A stretch of 64,000 bases of DNA, from positions 62,001 through 126,000 of the forward strand of contig JACPIU010000038.1 of assembly GCA_016187935.1 (NCBI GenBank), written 5' to 3'. A program made the translations under genes and the position numbers. Positions 50,699 to 59,102 of this stretch are shown in pieces. Under the pieces are notes generated by a model. That model made no database searches and was not told the origin of the DNA. It saw only the letters and a list, made by a program, of their open reading frames with translations. The stretch is from Bdellovibrio sp. (lineage in GTDB: Bacteria; Bdellovibrionota; Bacteriovoracia; Bacteriovoracales; Bacteriovoracaceae). Every line of letters begins with the position of its first letter. The stretch's first letter is position 1.

Positions 50699-51862
50699 TT
50701 AGAATTTGATGCTCCAACGAAATCCCGCCTTATATCCTCTTTCCATAGGTTGCAACGGGTTAGGGCCATTGGATTGATTTTTGACGTTCAAATTGTGTTG
50801 ATAGCTGACACCTAATCCGAAAGCGTATTTGTTTTGCACTCGCCATAATAGCGCCGGGCCGATTTCTCCCACGATATTCAACTCTCTGCCAGTCGAATCC
50901 ACTTCATCCACGGCAGAGGCCTTGGCCTTGGTGTCACTTTGAATCAGTGAAAGGCCGATGGGGAGTTCCCAAATCAGCGAGTGAGCGGCAAAGGTCCGGG
51001 GAGCAAATTTTATTTCCATCCCAACTTCTTGGATCAGAAACTGTTGATCGCGATACTGACCGAAGATCGCCCCCAATCCGAAAGAATAGTTTTCATTTTC
51101 GTGCAGCAAGCTGAGACCGGCCCCCGGCAAAGTCTTGTTAAGATTGGTGGCCAAAAAACGCTTACCCCAAATTTCCATTCCCATGGCCTTTTGCATGGGA
51201 GATTCCATCTCGTCTGTATAAGTCAGGACCTGCTCCAGCTTTGCCTGGGTTTTGACTTCTTTAGTGTGTTTGATTCCCTTGTCCAGGGCCTCGATCAAAT
51301 GCTCAGACCAGTTGGTGGCATCGGTCACACCCGCACGGAAGTATTTTCTGGACGATGCCACCACTTTCCCTCTGGTGCGATCATAATAATAAAGACCACA
51401 ACCCAAAACAACCTGTGCTCCTTGAGGCAGACAGTCCACGATCAAAGCTCCTTCGATTGCCAAGGTGTCTAAAATGATCTGGACACTTTTAATGACCGGA
51501 TTCTCGCTGGGTGGGACCGCTTCCTCAGGCAGTCGGGTCTGGGCCTGGGGATGGGCCTTGACCAACTCTCCCCGGTCAAATGAGGGAATCGCTCCCAGAT
51601 CGGGAAGTTTTTCCTCTTCATCCTGTCCTTTGAGATTGTGCTTGACGGTCCAAGTAGGCGCAACAATCCACAGGTCGGATTTGTCGACGCTCTCCTTGAT
51701 TTGGCGGTAAAGTTCAATACTGGGAATATTAACTGTATCCGGTGATTGCGCCAGCACCACCGCCACTGTCTTGTAATCAACGGAAATGTTTTCCGCCATG
51801 GCCTTGTTGTACAGGCCCAAACCTATGGTCAGGATAATGATCGGAAAAATGTTTTTGAACAT
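50699..51862 (-). CDS. Outer-membrane protein with periplasmic N-terminal domain, pilus-linked
   Basis: The 387-residue protein has a signal peptide (MFKNIFPIIILTIGLGLYNKAMA), an alpha/beta domain to about residue 200, and then strands typical of a small outer-membrane barrel ending in GFRWSIKF with a terminal Phe. I do not recognise the family. It follows tadC on the same strand with about 70 bases between, and a candidate Tad-type promoter lies in that gap. It may be an outer-membrane partner of the pilus secretin. Confidence 0.68.
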   Translation of the reverse strand: MFKNIFPIIILTIGLGLYNKAMAENISVDYKTVAVVLAQSPDTVNIPSIELYRQIKESVDKSDLWIVAPTWTVKHNLKGQDEEEKLPDLGAIPSFDRGELVKAHPQAQTRLPEEAVPPSENPVIKSVQIILDTLAIEGALIVDCLPQGAQVVLGCGLYYYDRTRGKVVASSRKYFRAGVTDATNWSEHLIEALDKGIKHTKEVKTQAKLEQVLTYTDEMESPMQKAMGMEIWGKRFLATNLNKTLPGAGLSLLHENENYSFGLGAIFGQYRDQQFLIQEVGMEIKFAPRTFAAHSLIWELPIGLSLIQSDTKAKASAVDEVDSTGRELNIVGEIGPALLWRVQNKYAFGLGVSYQHNLNVKNQSNGPNPLQPMERGYKAGFRWSIKF

Positions 51863-51892
51863 GATCACCTCGGGGTAAATATCCCGATGACC

Positions 51893-51923
51893 AGGATATC
51901 AAAAGCGCCAAAGTAGGTTTGAT
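51893..51923 (-). promoter_or_regulatory. Weak candidate Tad-type promoter ahead of the outer-membrane protein gene
   Basis: On the minus strand the block AATTTCAATCAAAC, nearly identical to AATTTCAGTCAAAC at the cpaC promoter, precedes TATCCT at a spacing of 19 bases. The -10 is poor. Confidence 0.35.
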
Positions 51924-51931
51924 TGAAATTG

Positions 51932-52792
51932 CTATAGACTCAAAGCATATTGCATCACCATGGGACCCATAAGAATAATCATCACCGCCGGCATCACGAA
52001 GAGCATCATGGGAATCATCATCTGAACTGAAATTCGCCCGGCCCCTTCTTCGGCCTTTTGAAACTTGCGGCCTAAAAATAAGCTGGAGAGAGTTTCCAGA
52101 GAAGTCATGATATCAGTTCCGGTTTCAATGCCTTGAACCAAAGTTTGAATAAAAAGGCGCAGTGAGGGTACGTCCATGCGCTTTTGCAAATCCATCAAGG
52201 CATCCTTACGGCCCATGCCCAATTTAATGTTCTTGATCGTAATCCTCAATTCCATGGACAGATCGGACTGGGGAGCAGTTTCAAGCACTTTTGACAGGGC
52301 ACTGTTGAAGTCCAATCCCGCCCCCATACAAAGGGATAGAAAGTCGATGAAATAGGGCAACTCCCTATCACAACTCTGACAGCGTTTTTTAGCAACTTCC
52401 GAAAGCTTCAAGTAGGGAACAAAAAAAAGCAGAAGAGCGATGCTAACAGCATAGAGCGGATTTTTATGCATCAAAACCACCATCAGAAAGTGACCGAACA
52501 GGAGTCCTAAGATTCCCAATAAAAGTCCCGACGCAAGAAGATGGTCTGCCTGCCAGTTTCTTTTATTTCCTGCTTGTAAAAGTTTATTTTCAATGTCCTG
52601 CCGCCACTTGTCTGCCTTGATCATTTTGGCCACAGGTCTTAAAAATCCGATCCAGATATCAAAGAGCGTCTCTCGATCCTGCACCTGATAAAGATAGGTA
52701 TGCTCCCGGTAGGTGTACACAAAAAGTTTCATGATCAAATATAAGAACAGAAAGTTCGAAAGAAAACTGGTGACAGTGATCAACTGTTCCAT
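51932..52792 (-). CDS. tadC: Tad pilus platform protein TadC
   Basis: TadC is an inner-membrane protein of the T2SF family that with TadB forms the platform for pilus assembly. The 286-residue protein has the single T2SF domain (ELPYFIDFLSLCMGAGLDFNS and LVQGIETGTDIMTSLETLS) and two to three membrane spans, ending in helices FVMPAVMIILMGPMVMQYAL. The ATG at 52792 has TAGGAG upstream; the frame is open further but overlaps tadB without a start signal. It follows tadB by eight bases. Confidence 0.9.
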   Translation of the reverse strand: MEQLITVTSFLSNFLFLYLIMKLFVYTYREHTYLYQVQDRETLFDIWIGFLRPVAKMIKADKWRQDIENKLLQAGNKRNWQADHLLASGLLLGILGLLFGHFLMVVLMHKNPLYAVSIALLLFFVPYLKLSEVAKKRCQSCDRELPYFIDFLSLCMGAGLDFNSALSKVLETAPQSDLSMELRITIKNIKLGMGRKDALMDLQKRMDVPSLRLFIQTLVQGIETGTDIMTSLETLSSLFLGRKFQKAEEGAGRISVQMMIPMMLFVMPAVMIILMGPMVMQYALSL

Positions 52793-52800
52793 GGGAACTC

Positions 52801-53619
52801 CTAGTATTTCAATTCCATGATTTTGCGGGTGACAAAAATTCCGATAATTTCCAAAATCACAGCCAAGGCCAGAAGACAATTGCCCAAAAAATTCTGGGTT
52901 AAAAGTGCCATTCTCTTGGGATCGTAAAAACTCATAAAGACAAACAAAAAAGGCGGAGCTGATGCCACTAAAATGGCCTGCATCCTTCCCTGAGCGGTGA
53001 GGGCCTTGAGTTTTCCGGCGATACGTTCTCTTTGATTGATGGTGTTGCCTATTTTTAGAAGCATGGCAGGCAGATCACCACCCTGGCGGTTGGAAATGAT
53101 CATGGCCCCTAAGGCCAAATTGGCAATGGGTGTGTTCACTCTTTTGCGCATTTCCATGAGGGCGTCTTCCATGGACACCCCCAGTCCCAAATCCCGTAGA
53201 ACCGTCTGGATTTCATCGCCAAAGGCACGGGGAGAACTTTTTACCGACGCCAGAAGAGATTCCCTTAGGGTTAAACCTGCCCGGAGCGAAGTTGAAATTA
53301 TTTGAATTCCCTCGTTCAAGGCCTTATCGAAGGTTTGCATCTTTTTCTTTTGCTCAAGTTTTTTTATAAATGAATGGCAAAAAATCAAGGTCGCGGAGGA
53401 GATCACCGTGCTCATAATCATGTTGATTCCAACCCCATTCAAAATAATAAAAACGAAAAGGGATACCACGCCAGCTTTGATCGTCTGGTGGTAATTCACA
53501 GCGCTGCCATGGGCGTGTTCAAGATAATATCGAGATTCGCCATATTTATAAATCGCCAGAATGACACAAGCAAGTGCCATAAAAATGAAAAAATCGAAAA
53601 TAAAAAAATGAATTTCCAT
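52801..53619 (-). CDS. tadB: Tad pilus platform protein TadB
   Basis: TadB is the partner of TadC in the inner-membrane platform. The 272-residue protein has two N-terminal helices, the T2SF domain with LNEGIQIISTSLRAGLTLRES and AMIISNRQGGDLPAMLLKI, and C-terminal helices. The ATG at 53619 is eight bases behind the tadA stop and no strong ribosome site is visible, so translation is probably coupled. The long upstream extension overlaps tadA and lacks signal, so I left it out. Confidence 0.9.
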   Translation of the reverse strand: MEIHFFIFDFFIFMALACVILAIYKYGESRYYLEHAHGSAVNYHQTIKAGVVSLFVFIILNGVGINMIMSTVISSATLIFCHSFIKKLEQKKKMQTFDKALNEGIQIISTSLRAGLTLRESLLASVKSSPRAFGDEIQTVLRDLGLGVSMEDALMEMRKRVNTPIANLALGAMIISNRQGGDLPAMLLKIGNTINQRERIAGKLKALTAQGRMQAILVASAPPFLFVFMSFYDPKRMALLTQNFLGNCLLALAVILEIIGIFVTRKIMELKY

Positions 53620-53626
53620 AGACGAC

Positions 53627-55264
53627 TCATTGATAAAAAAGGTTGATGTCACCGCAAAGGTTTTCCTGCTCCCAAACCGATTGAAAATTTTCAGCGTGAA
53701 AAACCACCTGGTCATTTTTATCCCTGCTAAAGAGTAAGACCAGTTTGTATTCGCCTGTCTGACGGTCCAAATCGCTGACGTAGGACACATCCATCACCAG
53801 TCGCTTGCCATTTTTTCTTCGCGTCTGCTGAATGACGAAGGTAATGGCAGAGGCCACCTGCTCCCTGATCGCAGGCAGAGGAAGTTCCATTCCCGCCATC
53901 ATCACCATAGTTTCCAGACGCCTGAGCATATCCAGGGGGGTATTGGCATGGGCCGTGGTCATGGAGCCATCGTGGCCAGTATTCATGGCCTGAAGCATAT
54001 CGAGTGCCTCGCCTCCTCGGCACTCCCCCACGATGATTCTGTCCGGTCGCATACGCAAAGTATTTCTGATCAAATCGCGGATATTGACCGAACCTTTGCC
54101 TTCCATGTTGGCGGGACGGGTTTCCAATGAAATGACGTGCTCTTGCTGGAGTTGAAGTTCGGCGGCATCCTCAACCGTGATAATGCGTTCGCCTGAGGGA
54201 ATAAAATTGGAAATGGCATTGAGAAGGGTGGTTTTACCAGAACCAGTTCCGCCTGAAATGATGATGTTCTTGTGCGATTCCACAAGCGTCTTTAAGAAAA
54301 AGGCCATATGTCTGTTTAACGATTCATATTCCACCAGTTTTTCCATTGTGATCGGAATTTTTGAAAATCTTCGGATCGTGAGGTTTGGGCCTTTGAGTGC
54401 CAGCGGAGGAATGACGGCATTGACTCTGGAACCATCAAGCAAGCGGGCATCTACGATAGGGGAAGATGAATCTATCCGTCTGCCCACTTGAGAGACAATG
54501 CGCTCGATGACGTTCAAAAGTGCCAGATCGGTTGAAAAGGTCACGGATGAAAGGGTCAACTTGCCGTGTTTTTCAACATAAATCTGATCCTTACTATTAA
54601 CCATGATCTCGCTGATAGCACTATCGGCCAGCAAATCTTCTAATGGCCCGAGCCCCAGAACCTCATCCAGTACCCTCTTTCGAATTTCCTGCGCAGTCTG
54701 GGGAAAATCGGCAGGAAACTTCAAGCTAAAGAGCATCTTTCCTAACTTTAAAGAAACCTTGATTTTAAGCTCCTCGCTTTCCAATTGAGAAATATCATAA
54801 TGACTAAGATCCAAATCCGATTGCAATCTTTTTGATAAATCTTGCACCAGCAAGGTAGGATCATTTTTGATAAACCACAATGGATTGTCTTCACGGCCCT
54901 TTGAAATCTCAAAATTATCGCTGGCCCCTGCAATTTGCGGACTCAGAATTATTTTGGTTTTGCCCAGAAAGATTTTACATTCCTCATCAATAATAACCGT
55001 TTCACCCGGACGCAATTTATTACCCCTTACGTACAAGGTAGGATGAATGGCAATACATTTCAAGTGAATGGACATGCTATTAACCAGCAGAATGGCACAG
55101 ATGGATGTTTCGCTCTGGGAGAGAGACAAGGCACAGTGAGGTCCACTTCCCACAAAATGTTTTCCCCGCTCCAAGGTGATGTGCTTTTCTCCGGTAGGAG
55201 TGGGCCAGCTGGCCTTGAGTTCAATAATGGTTTTAGTCTCATTATCTTCAAATTGTGATTGCAT
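53627..55264 (-). CDS. tadA: Tad pilus assembly ATPase TadA/CpaF with N-terminal FHA-like domain
   Basis: TadA powers pilus extension. From about residue 140 on it is a type II/IV secretion ATPase with the Walker A GGTGSGKTT at 338-346, the Asp-box ITVEDAAELQLQ, the His-box and Walker B RPDRIIVGECRGGEALDMLQAM, followed by TTAHANTP. Residues 10-110 are a strand-rich domain that reads like a divergent FHA domain (HFVGSGPHCALSL in the phosphopeptide loop). The usual GR there is GS, so phosphothreonine binding may be lost. At 545 residues it is about 100 longer than most TadA. It lies between the small pilin and tadB. Confidence 0.9.
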   Translation of the reverse strand: MQSQFEDNETKTIIELKASWPTPTGEKHITLERGKHFVGSGPHCALSLSQSETSICAILLVNSMSIHLKCIAIHPTLYVRGNKLRPGETVIIDEECKIFLGKTKIILSPQIAGASDNFEISKGREDNPLWFIKNDPTLLVQDLSKRLQSDLDLSHYDISQLESEELKIKVSLKLGKMLFSLKFPADFPQTAQEIRKRVLDEVLGLGPLEDLLADSAISEIMVNSKDQIYVEKHGKLTLSSVTFSTDLALLNVIERIVSQVGRRIDSSSPIVDARLLDGSRVNAVIPPLALKGPNLTIRRFSKIPITMEKLVEYESLNRHMAFFLKTLVESHKNIIISGGTGSGKTTLLNAISNFIPSGERIITVEDAAELQLQQEHVISLETRPANMEGKGSVNIRDLIRNTLRMRPDRIIVGECRGGEALDMLQAMNTGHDGSMTTAHANTPLDMLRRLETMVMMAGMELPLPAIREQVASAITFVIQQTRRKNGKRLVMDVSYVSDLDRQTGEYKLVLLFSRDKNDQVVFHAENFQSVWEQENLCGDINLFYQ

Positions 55265-55266
55265 AT

Positions 55267-55446
55267 TTACACCGGCAACTTAAGGATTTGAATCATGTCC
55301 GCCAAAGGGGTCTCAAAGAGCAAAGTACGGGTTTGATCCATGATGCCCAGAAAATGAAGGGCCAGGCCTAAGATCAAGGCCAGCATGAGATATTCAACTG
55401 TACTCTGACCAGACTGACATTGAATTAATTTCCCGCAATTTTTCAT
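55267..55446 (-). CDS. Small Flp-like prepilin, 59 residues
   Basis: The short frame begins MKNCGKLIQCQSG and continues QSTVEYLMLALILGLALHFLG, the class III prepilin motif with cleavage after Gly, mature Glu5-Tyr6 and a hydrophobic helix, as in Flp pilins. It ends LKLPV. GAGAAAGGAA precedes the ATG, and the start overlaps the cpaB stop as ATGA. The position directly after cpaB and before tadA also supports a real gene. It is smaller than the main pilin of the locus and may be a minor pilin. Confidence 0.85.
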   Translation of the reverse strand: MKNCGKLIQCQSGQSTVEYLMLALILGLALHFLGIMDQTRTLLFETPLADMIQILKLPV

Positions 55447-56321
55447 TTTCCTTTCTCCTCTTTGTGAACAGCACTCGCTTTGAAAATAATCTGGTCTTTG
55501 ATAGTCACTTTAAAGTTTCCACCTCCAGAAGCACTTCTGATAATCTTACTATCCAAAAATTTTCCCATATCCACACCGTCCGCTCCCAGTGTTTCCTTAT
55601 CGACAGAGTTGGCAATGTCTTCCGGGTTTCGAAGAGACACAGAAAAACTGCCCTTTTTCTCGGCAAAACTCAAAAGTTCAAATTCATCGGGAGTGACAAA
55701 AAAACCAATTTCCGAACCTGTCGGTCCCTTGGAGGTGCTCCAACTTGTATTCTTCCCGACCGTCACCAAAGTGACATTTTGCAACAGACTAAAAGTGGTT
55801 TCACCACGATCCGGCAAGTTCATGGTGGTAATAATATCCACATGATCATTGGGGCGCACCCAGCCTTGGCCTAGCATTTTATCGTTAATGCTCATGGTAT
55901 AAAAACGTTTGCCTAAAGGGATTTTCATGGCAATGGCATCTTTGTCCGAATCCGCCATGTTTGTGAGCAACAGGGGATCACCTTTTTTGACATCCGCAAG
56001 CAGTCGGCGATTTAAAATTCGTTGATACTGATCACCCGGAATCATGTTTTCTGTAATACTGACGGCCAAAAAGTTTTTAACATTCAGATGCTGTTTGCCA
56101 ATCAGCGTATCGCGATTCATGTCTTCGGCAAAAACCACGATGCTTTGGGTTTTATTGAGGTTTTTATAATATGAAATTTTTTGACTCTCGTAGCCTTTAC
56201 GCAGCAATCCTGACAGGATGGACAGCGCGAATGCCAGCCCTATTAAGAGTGATTCGACTCTCCATAAAGGAGATTTTTTCAAATTTATAAGTTTTGCAGT
56301 CAATAACGATGTGGATTCCAT
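55443..56321 (-). CDS. cpaB: Tad pilus protein CpaB/RcpC
   Basis: CpaB is a periplasmic membrane-anchored protein that supports the secretin. The 292-residue protein has an N-terminal membrane helix (LLIGLAFALSILSGLL) and the SAF-like/RcpC domain with the GDPLLLTNM, AMKIPLGKRFYTMSIN and GWVRPNDHVDII motifs. The ATG at 56321 is chosen because GGAGGA precedes it; the earlier in-frame ATG has no site. It is the first gene of the cpaB-flp-tadA-tadB-tadC unit. Confidence 0.9.
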   Translation of the reverse strand: MESTSLLTAKLINLKKSPLWRVESLLIGLAFALSILSGLLRKGYESQKISYYKNLNKTQSIVVFAEDMNRDTLIGKQHLNVKNFLAVSITENMIPGDQYQRILNRRLLADVKKGDPLLLTNMADSDKDAIAMKIPLGKRFYTMSINDKMLGQGWVRPNDHVDIITTMNLPDRGETTFSLLQNVTLVTVGKNTSWSTSKGPTGSEIGFFVTPDEFELLSFAEKKGSFSVSLRNPEDIANSVDKETLGADGVDMGKFLDSKIIRSASGGGNFKVTIKDQIIFKASAVHKEEKGK

Positions 56322-56351
56322 ACTGTCCTCCAACGAAAGTTTCCGCCTCTC

Positions 56352-56383
56352 ATTATGCTCCAATCGCCCCCTTCAGATTTGAC
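56352..56383 (-). promoter_or_regulatory. Tad-type promoter of the cpaB operon
   Basis: On the minus strand GTCAAA is followed after 20 bases by CATAAT (five of six). The start would be near 56345, about 24 bases ahead of the cpaB ATG. Confidence 0.6.
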
Positions 56384-56464
56384 CATGATTGCACAGCAAT
56401 TGCAGATAAATGATTGAATAATCCCGGGCGTAAAGTTAACTGGCCTTTTTGGGAGGTGCTTGTG

Positions 56465-57133
56465 ATGAAAATTCATCTATTTTTGACATTATTGATTTTG
56501 ATCGCCGGCCATTTTTTTCTGATCCCAAAAAGTTTACGATACTACTGTCTTGAGTATTTTTCTTATTGCCCCCTTCACCGTCATCTGCTCTTGCGTGTTG
56601 TTCGATATTTTGCATTTTCCTTGGCCGGGGTGGCGCTGTCAGCATGGCAATTTCCATTGACATCCATGCCCCTTTTGGGTCTGTTTGCCATCTTATTTAG
56701 CGCCACAATTATTTTCGATTTGGAACTTCAAATCATTCCTGACTGGATTCACTGGCTCGGTATTCCGGCCACGATGACGTTCATATTAACCAAGCTGCCG
56801 CTAGTGGGAAAAGGCGATCTTTTTTCCATGGCCTTAGCGATCGGACTTCCCCTTGGTCTCCTTACTATCAATTTCATTTTTTCTAAACTGACCAAGGGTG
56901 AGGGATTGGGGTCTGGTGATATCAAACTTCTGTTCTGGCTTTCGTTACTCGCCGGCCCATCCATTTATTCTGTTTTCGCTCTTGCGGTCGTGATTGCCCT
57001 TTTGCAAAACATTTTCCGCATTATAAGGAGGCGCAAAGAAACTTTTCCTTTTGGGCCGGCAATCATCTATGCCTTTTGCCTCTTTTTTATCAAACATGCA
57101 CTTTGGGTCAATCCCAGTAAATTTCACCTTTAA
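56465..57133 (+). CDS. cpaA: Prepilin peptidase CpaA/TadV
   Basis: This membrane aspartyl protease cuts the class III prepilins of the locus. The 222-residue protein has six to seven membrane segments and both catalytic Asp motifs of the A24 family, FDLELQIIPD and GLGSGDIKLLF. The zinc-type CxxC loop of PilD is absent, as expected for the Tad subfamily. The ATG at 56465 has GGGAGG eight bases upstream; the upstream 17 codons have none. It is divergent from cpaB and next to the main pilin gene. Confidence 0.9.
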   Translation: MKIHLFLTLLILIAGHFFLIPKSLRYYCLEYFSYCPLHRHLLLRVVRYFAFSLAGVALSAWQFPLTSMPLLGLFAILFSATIIFDLELQIIPDWIHWLGIPATMTFILTKLPLVGKGDLFSMALAIGLPLGLLTINFIFSKLTKGEGLGSGDIKLLFWLSLLAGPSIYSVFALAVVIALLQNIFRIIRRRKETFPFGPAIIYAFCLFFIKHALWVNPSKFHL

Positions 57134-57193
57134 TTTTCAGCTAACCTGTTTACAGGTCAGCACGACGCTGAATTAAACTTCAAGGAGATACTG

Positions 57194-57478
57194 ATGAAAA
57201 ACATGAAAAAAATGGCCGGACAAGGAACAGCTGAGTACTTGGTACTTTTGGTTCTGATTGCAGTGGGCACCATTGGCATTTCCAGCTACTTTGGCAAAAC
57301 CATCGAGCATAAAATGACTCAGGTTACTTCCGCCATTTCCGGCAATGATGCTGGAGTTGCTTCGGCCCGTGATGCTGCTACCGCCAGCGCACAGGAAGCC
57401 GTTACCACCTTCCAAAATACAAGACATGGTATGGATTTAGACAAACCATTGAACTACGCCGGTGTTCAAGAAGAATAA
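57194..57478 (+). CDS. flp: Main Flp-type pilin
   Basis: The 94-residue protein has a short basic leader (MKNMKKMAG), the cleavage site G-QGTAEYLVLL with mature Glu5-Tyr6, a hydrophobic helix and an Ala/Thr/Ser-rich soluble tail (ASARDAATASAQEAVTTFQ). This is the layout of the major Tad pilin. AAGGAG lies before the ATG. A strong terminator directly behind it and a 14-base palindrome (57145-57158) ahead point to a separately controlled, highly expressed gene. Confidence 0.92.
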   Translation: MKNMKKMAGQGTAEYLVLLVLIAVGTIGISSYFGKTIEHKMTQVTSAISGNDAGVASARDAATASAQEAVTTFQNTRHGMDLDKPLNYAGVQEE

Positions 57479-57500
57479 CTTGAAAAATCCGGTCGGACGC

Positions 57501-57536
57501 AAAGGGCCTTGCATTTATGCAGGGCCCTTTTTTTTT
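57501..57536 (+). terminator. Intrinsic terminator of the Flp pilin gene
   Basis: Arms AAGGGCCTTGCAT and ATGCAGGGCCCTT pair with one mismatch around a very short loop and are followed by at least six Ts. Confidence 0.9.
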
Positions 57537-57578
57537 GACCTTCTGATCTAAGCTGCTTGCCAGAAGAGGTAAATTTCA

Positions 57579-57610
57579 GTCAAACGCCTCATCTGTAAGA
57601 AGCCTATAAT
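57579..57610 (+). promoter_or_regulatory. Tad-type promoter of the cpaC operon
   Basis: GTCAAA is followed after 20 bases by a perfect TATAAT. The start would be near 57617, about 38 bases ahead of the ATG. Confidence 0.65.
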
Positions 57611-57654
57611 GGATTGAGGCAAGTTTCGATTGCCGTCTTCAACCAGGATTTCTT

Positions 57655-59085
57655 ATGCTAATTTTTCGAATAATTTTCACTCTCGTTTTCATTATTGTGG
57701 TCATCCATGAGGCCTACGCTATCGAGCAAGTCCGCCTGGAAATCGGTCAGTCTCACGAAATAAAATTCGATTCCACTATCAAGGAAATTGAGCTGGATAA
57801 GGAAAATGTGGTTTTGGTGCGAAAGGGAGACAACAAAACCAGCGCCATTTTTGCCGCAAAGAATAACGGTGAGATCAACGCAGAGATCATATTGGACGAT
57901 AACAGTAGCAAGAAATTTCATTTCACTATCGGCGCTTCCGATTCAAAACTAAAATTGCTTCAAAGTATTGAAAAAGAACTTGGATTCATACCCGGAATTA
58001 ATACCAGCATCTCAAAAAATCAGGTTTTCATTTCGGGAAAACTGCTGAAAGAGTCCGCCATTGATCAGTTGAAGGAAATCAAGCAAAAATATCCGAGTTT
58101 GATTGTGGATGGAACTGAACGGCTGATTTCGAGGCCTGAAGTCATTGTGGATACCATCAATCGAATTCTGAAAAAAAACAAAATACCAAATATCCAGGCA
58201 AAAAACTATGCAACATATATTCAACTGATCGGAAGTCCCAAAAGTGAATCGGAAAAAAATCTTGCCCTGAAACTGGCCAGAAGTATTGATCAAGGCATCG
58301 AGGATGCCATGGACGCCAAATTATCAGCGGCACCTGCCGTGGTCATTGAAATGATGTTTGTGGAAGTCAGTAAAACCGACAATCTCCGACTGGGATTAAA
58401 GGGCGACCCCATTAGCGGCAAAGACACCGCCTATGCCTTTGCCACAGGCACGATTCCCTTAAAAAGCGGCAATACCGGACCTATTCATTGGCAGCTTACT
58501 GATCTCTCGCTCTTTTTGGAGCTGGTTAAAACCAGCGGAAGAAATCGGGTCTTATCACGCCCCAAGCTCATTTCCCGCTCGGGAGAAAAGGCCATATTCC
58601 ATTCAGGCGGTACTTTCTACATGGAGAGCATCCAATTTGCAGAAGGTAAGAAAGAAATCGTTATCACCAGTGTCCAACATGGCATTGAACTGGAAATTGA
58701 GCCCAAAGTCGACGGTCTGGGACAAATTGACGCCAAAATCCTGGCCTCGGTCAAGGATATTACCGAACCTAAGGTGGAAGGCGGACTTCCCTCTCTCGCT
58801 GTCAACAAAGTGCAAACCGCAGTCACGCTGAGAGACGGTCAGAGTATCCTGCTAAGCGGCCTGAGCAAAAAAAGAAATAAGAAGGAAGTCAGCAAGGTGC
58901 CTTTTTTGGGAGATGTCCCGCTCATGGGAGAACTCTTCAAAAGTCGCAAGTTTGAGGATGAAGAAGTCGAACTTTTGGTCCTCGTTACCATGAAACTGGC
59001 CGAACCTTCAAATGACGGACTGGCGGCCTCCGAAAAGATGTGGGACAAGGCCGAAAGTGATGTGGAATTCAGTGTATTTGACTGA
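57655..59085 (+). CDS. cpaC: Tad pilus secretin CpaC/RcpA
   Basis: CpaC forms the outer-membrane channel for the pilus. The 476-residue protein has a signal peptide (MLIFRIIFTLVFIIVVIHEAYA), an N-terminal periplasmic domain, and a C-terminal secretin domain with VPFLGDVPLMGELFKSR, the family signature, and LLVLVTMKLAEP at the end. AGGA lies six bases before the ATG. It is followed at once by two single-pass membrane proteins that may belong to the inner-membrane ring. Confidence 0.93.
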   Translation: MLIFRIIFTLVFIIVVIHEAYAIEQVRLEIGQSHEIKFDSTIKEIELDKENVVLVRKGDNKTSAIFAAKNNGEINAEIILDDNSSKKFHFTIGASDSKLKLLQSIEKELGFIPGINTSISKNQVFISGKLLKESAIDQLKEIKQKYPSLIVDGTERLISRPEVIVDTINRILKKNKIPNIQAKNYATYIQLIGSPKSESEKNLALKLARSIDQGIEDAMDAKLSAAPAVVIEMMFVEVSKTDNLRLGLKGDPISGKDTAYAFATGTIPLKSGNTGPIHWQLTDLSLFLELVKTSGRNRVLSRPKLISRSGEKAIFHSGGTFYMESIQFAEGKKEIVITSVQHGIELEIEPKVDGLGQIDAKILASVKDITEPKVEGGLPSLAVNKVQTAVTLRDGQSILLSGLSKKRNKKEVSKVPFLGDVPLMGELFKSRKFEDEEVELLVLVTMKLAEPSNDGLAASEKMWDKAESDVEFSVFD

Positions 59086-59102
59086 CACGAGGAAATATTT
59101 TG

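Noticed and set aside
50981-51472. 163-codon plus-strand frame
   Set aside because: It lies fully inside the minus-strand outer-membrane protein gene and has no start signals.
57145-57158. Palindrome ACCTG-TTTA-CAGGT between cpaA and flp as a terminator
   Set aside because: The stem is only five bases and no U-tract follows, so it is not a convincing terminator; it may be an operator but I saw no second copy.
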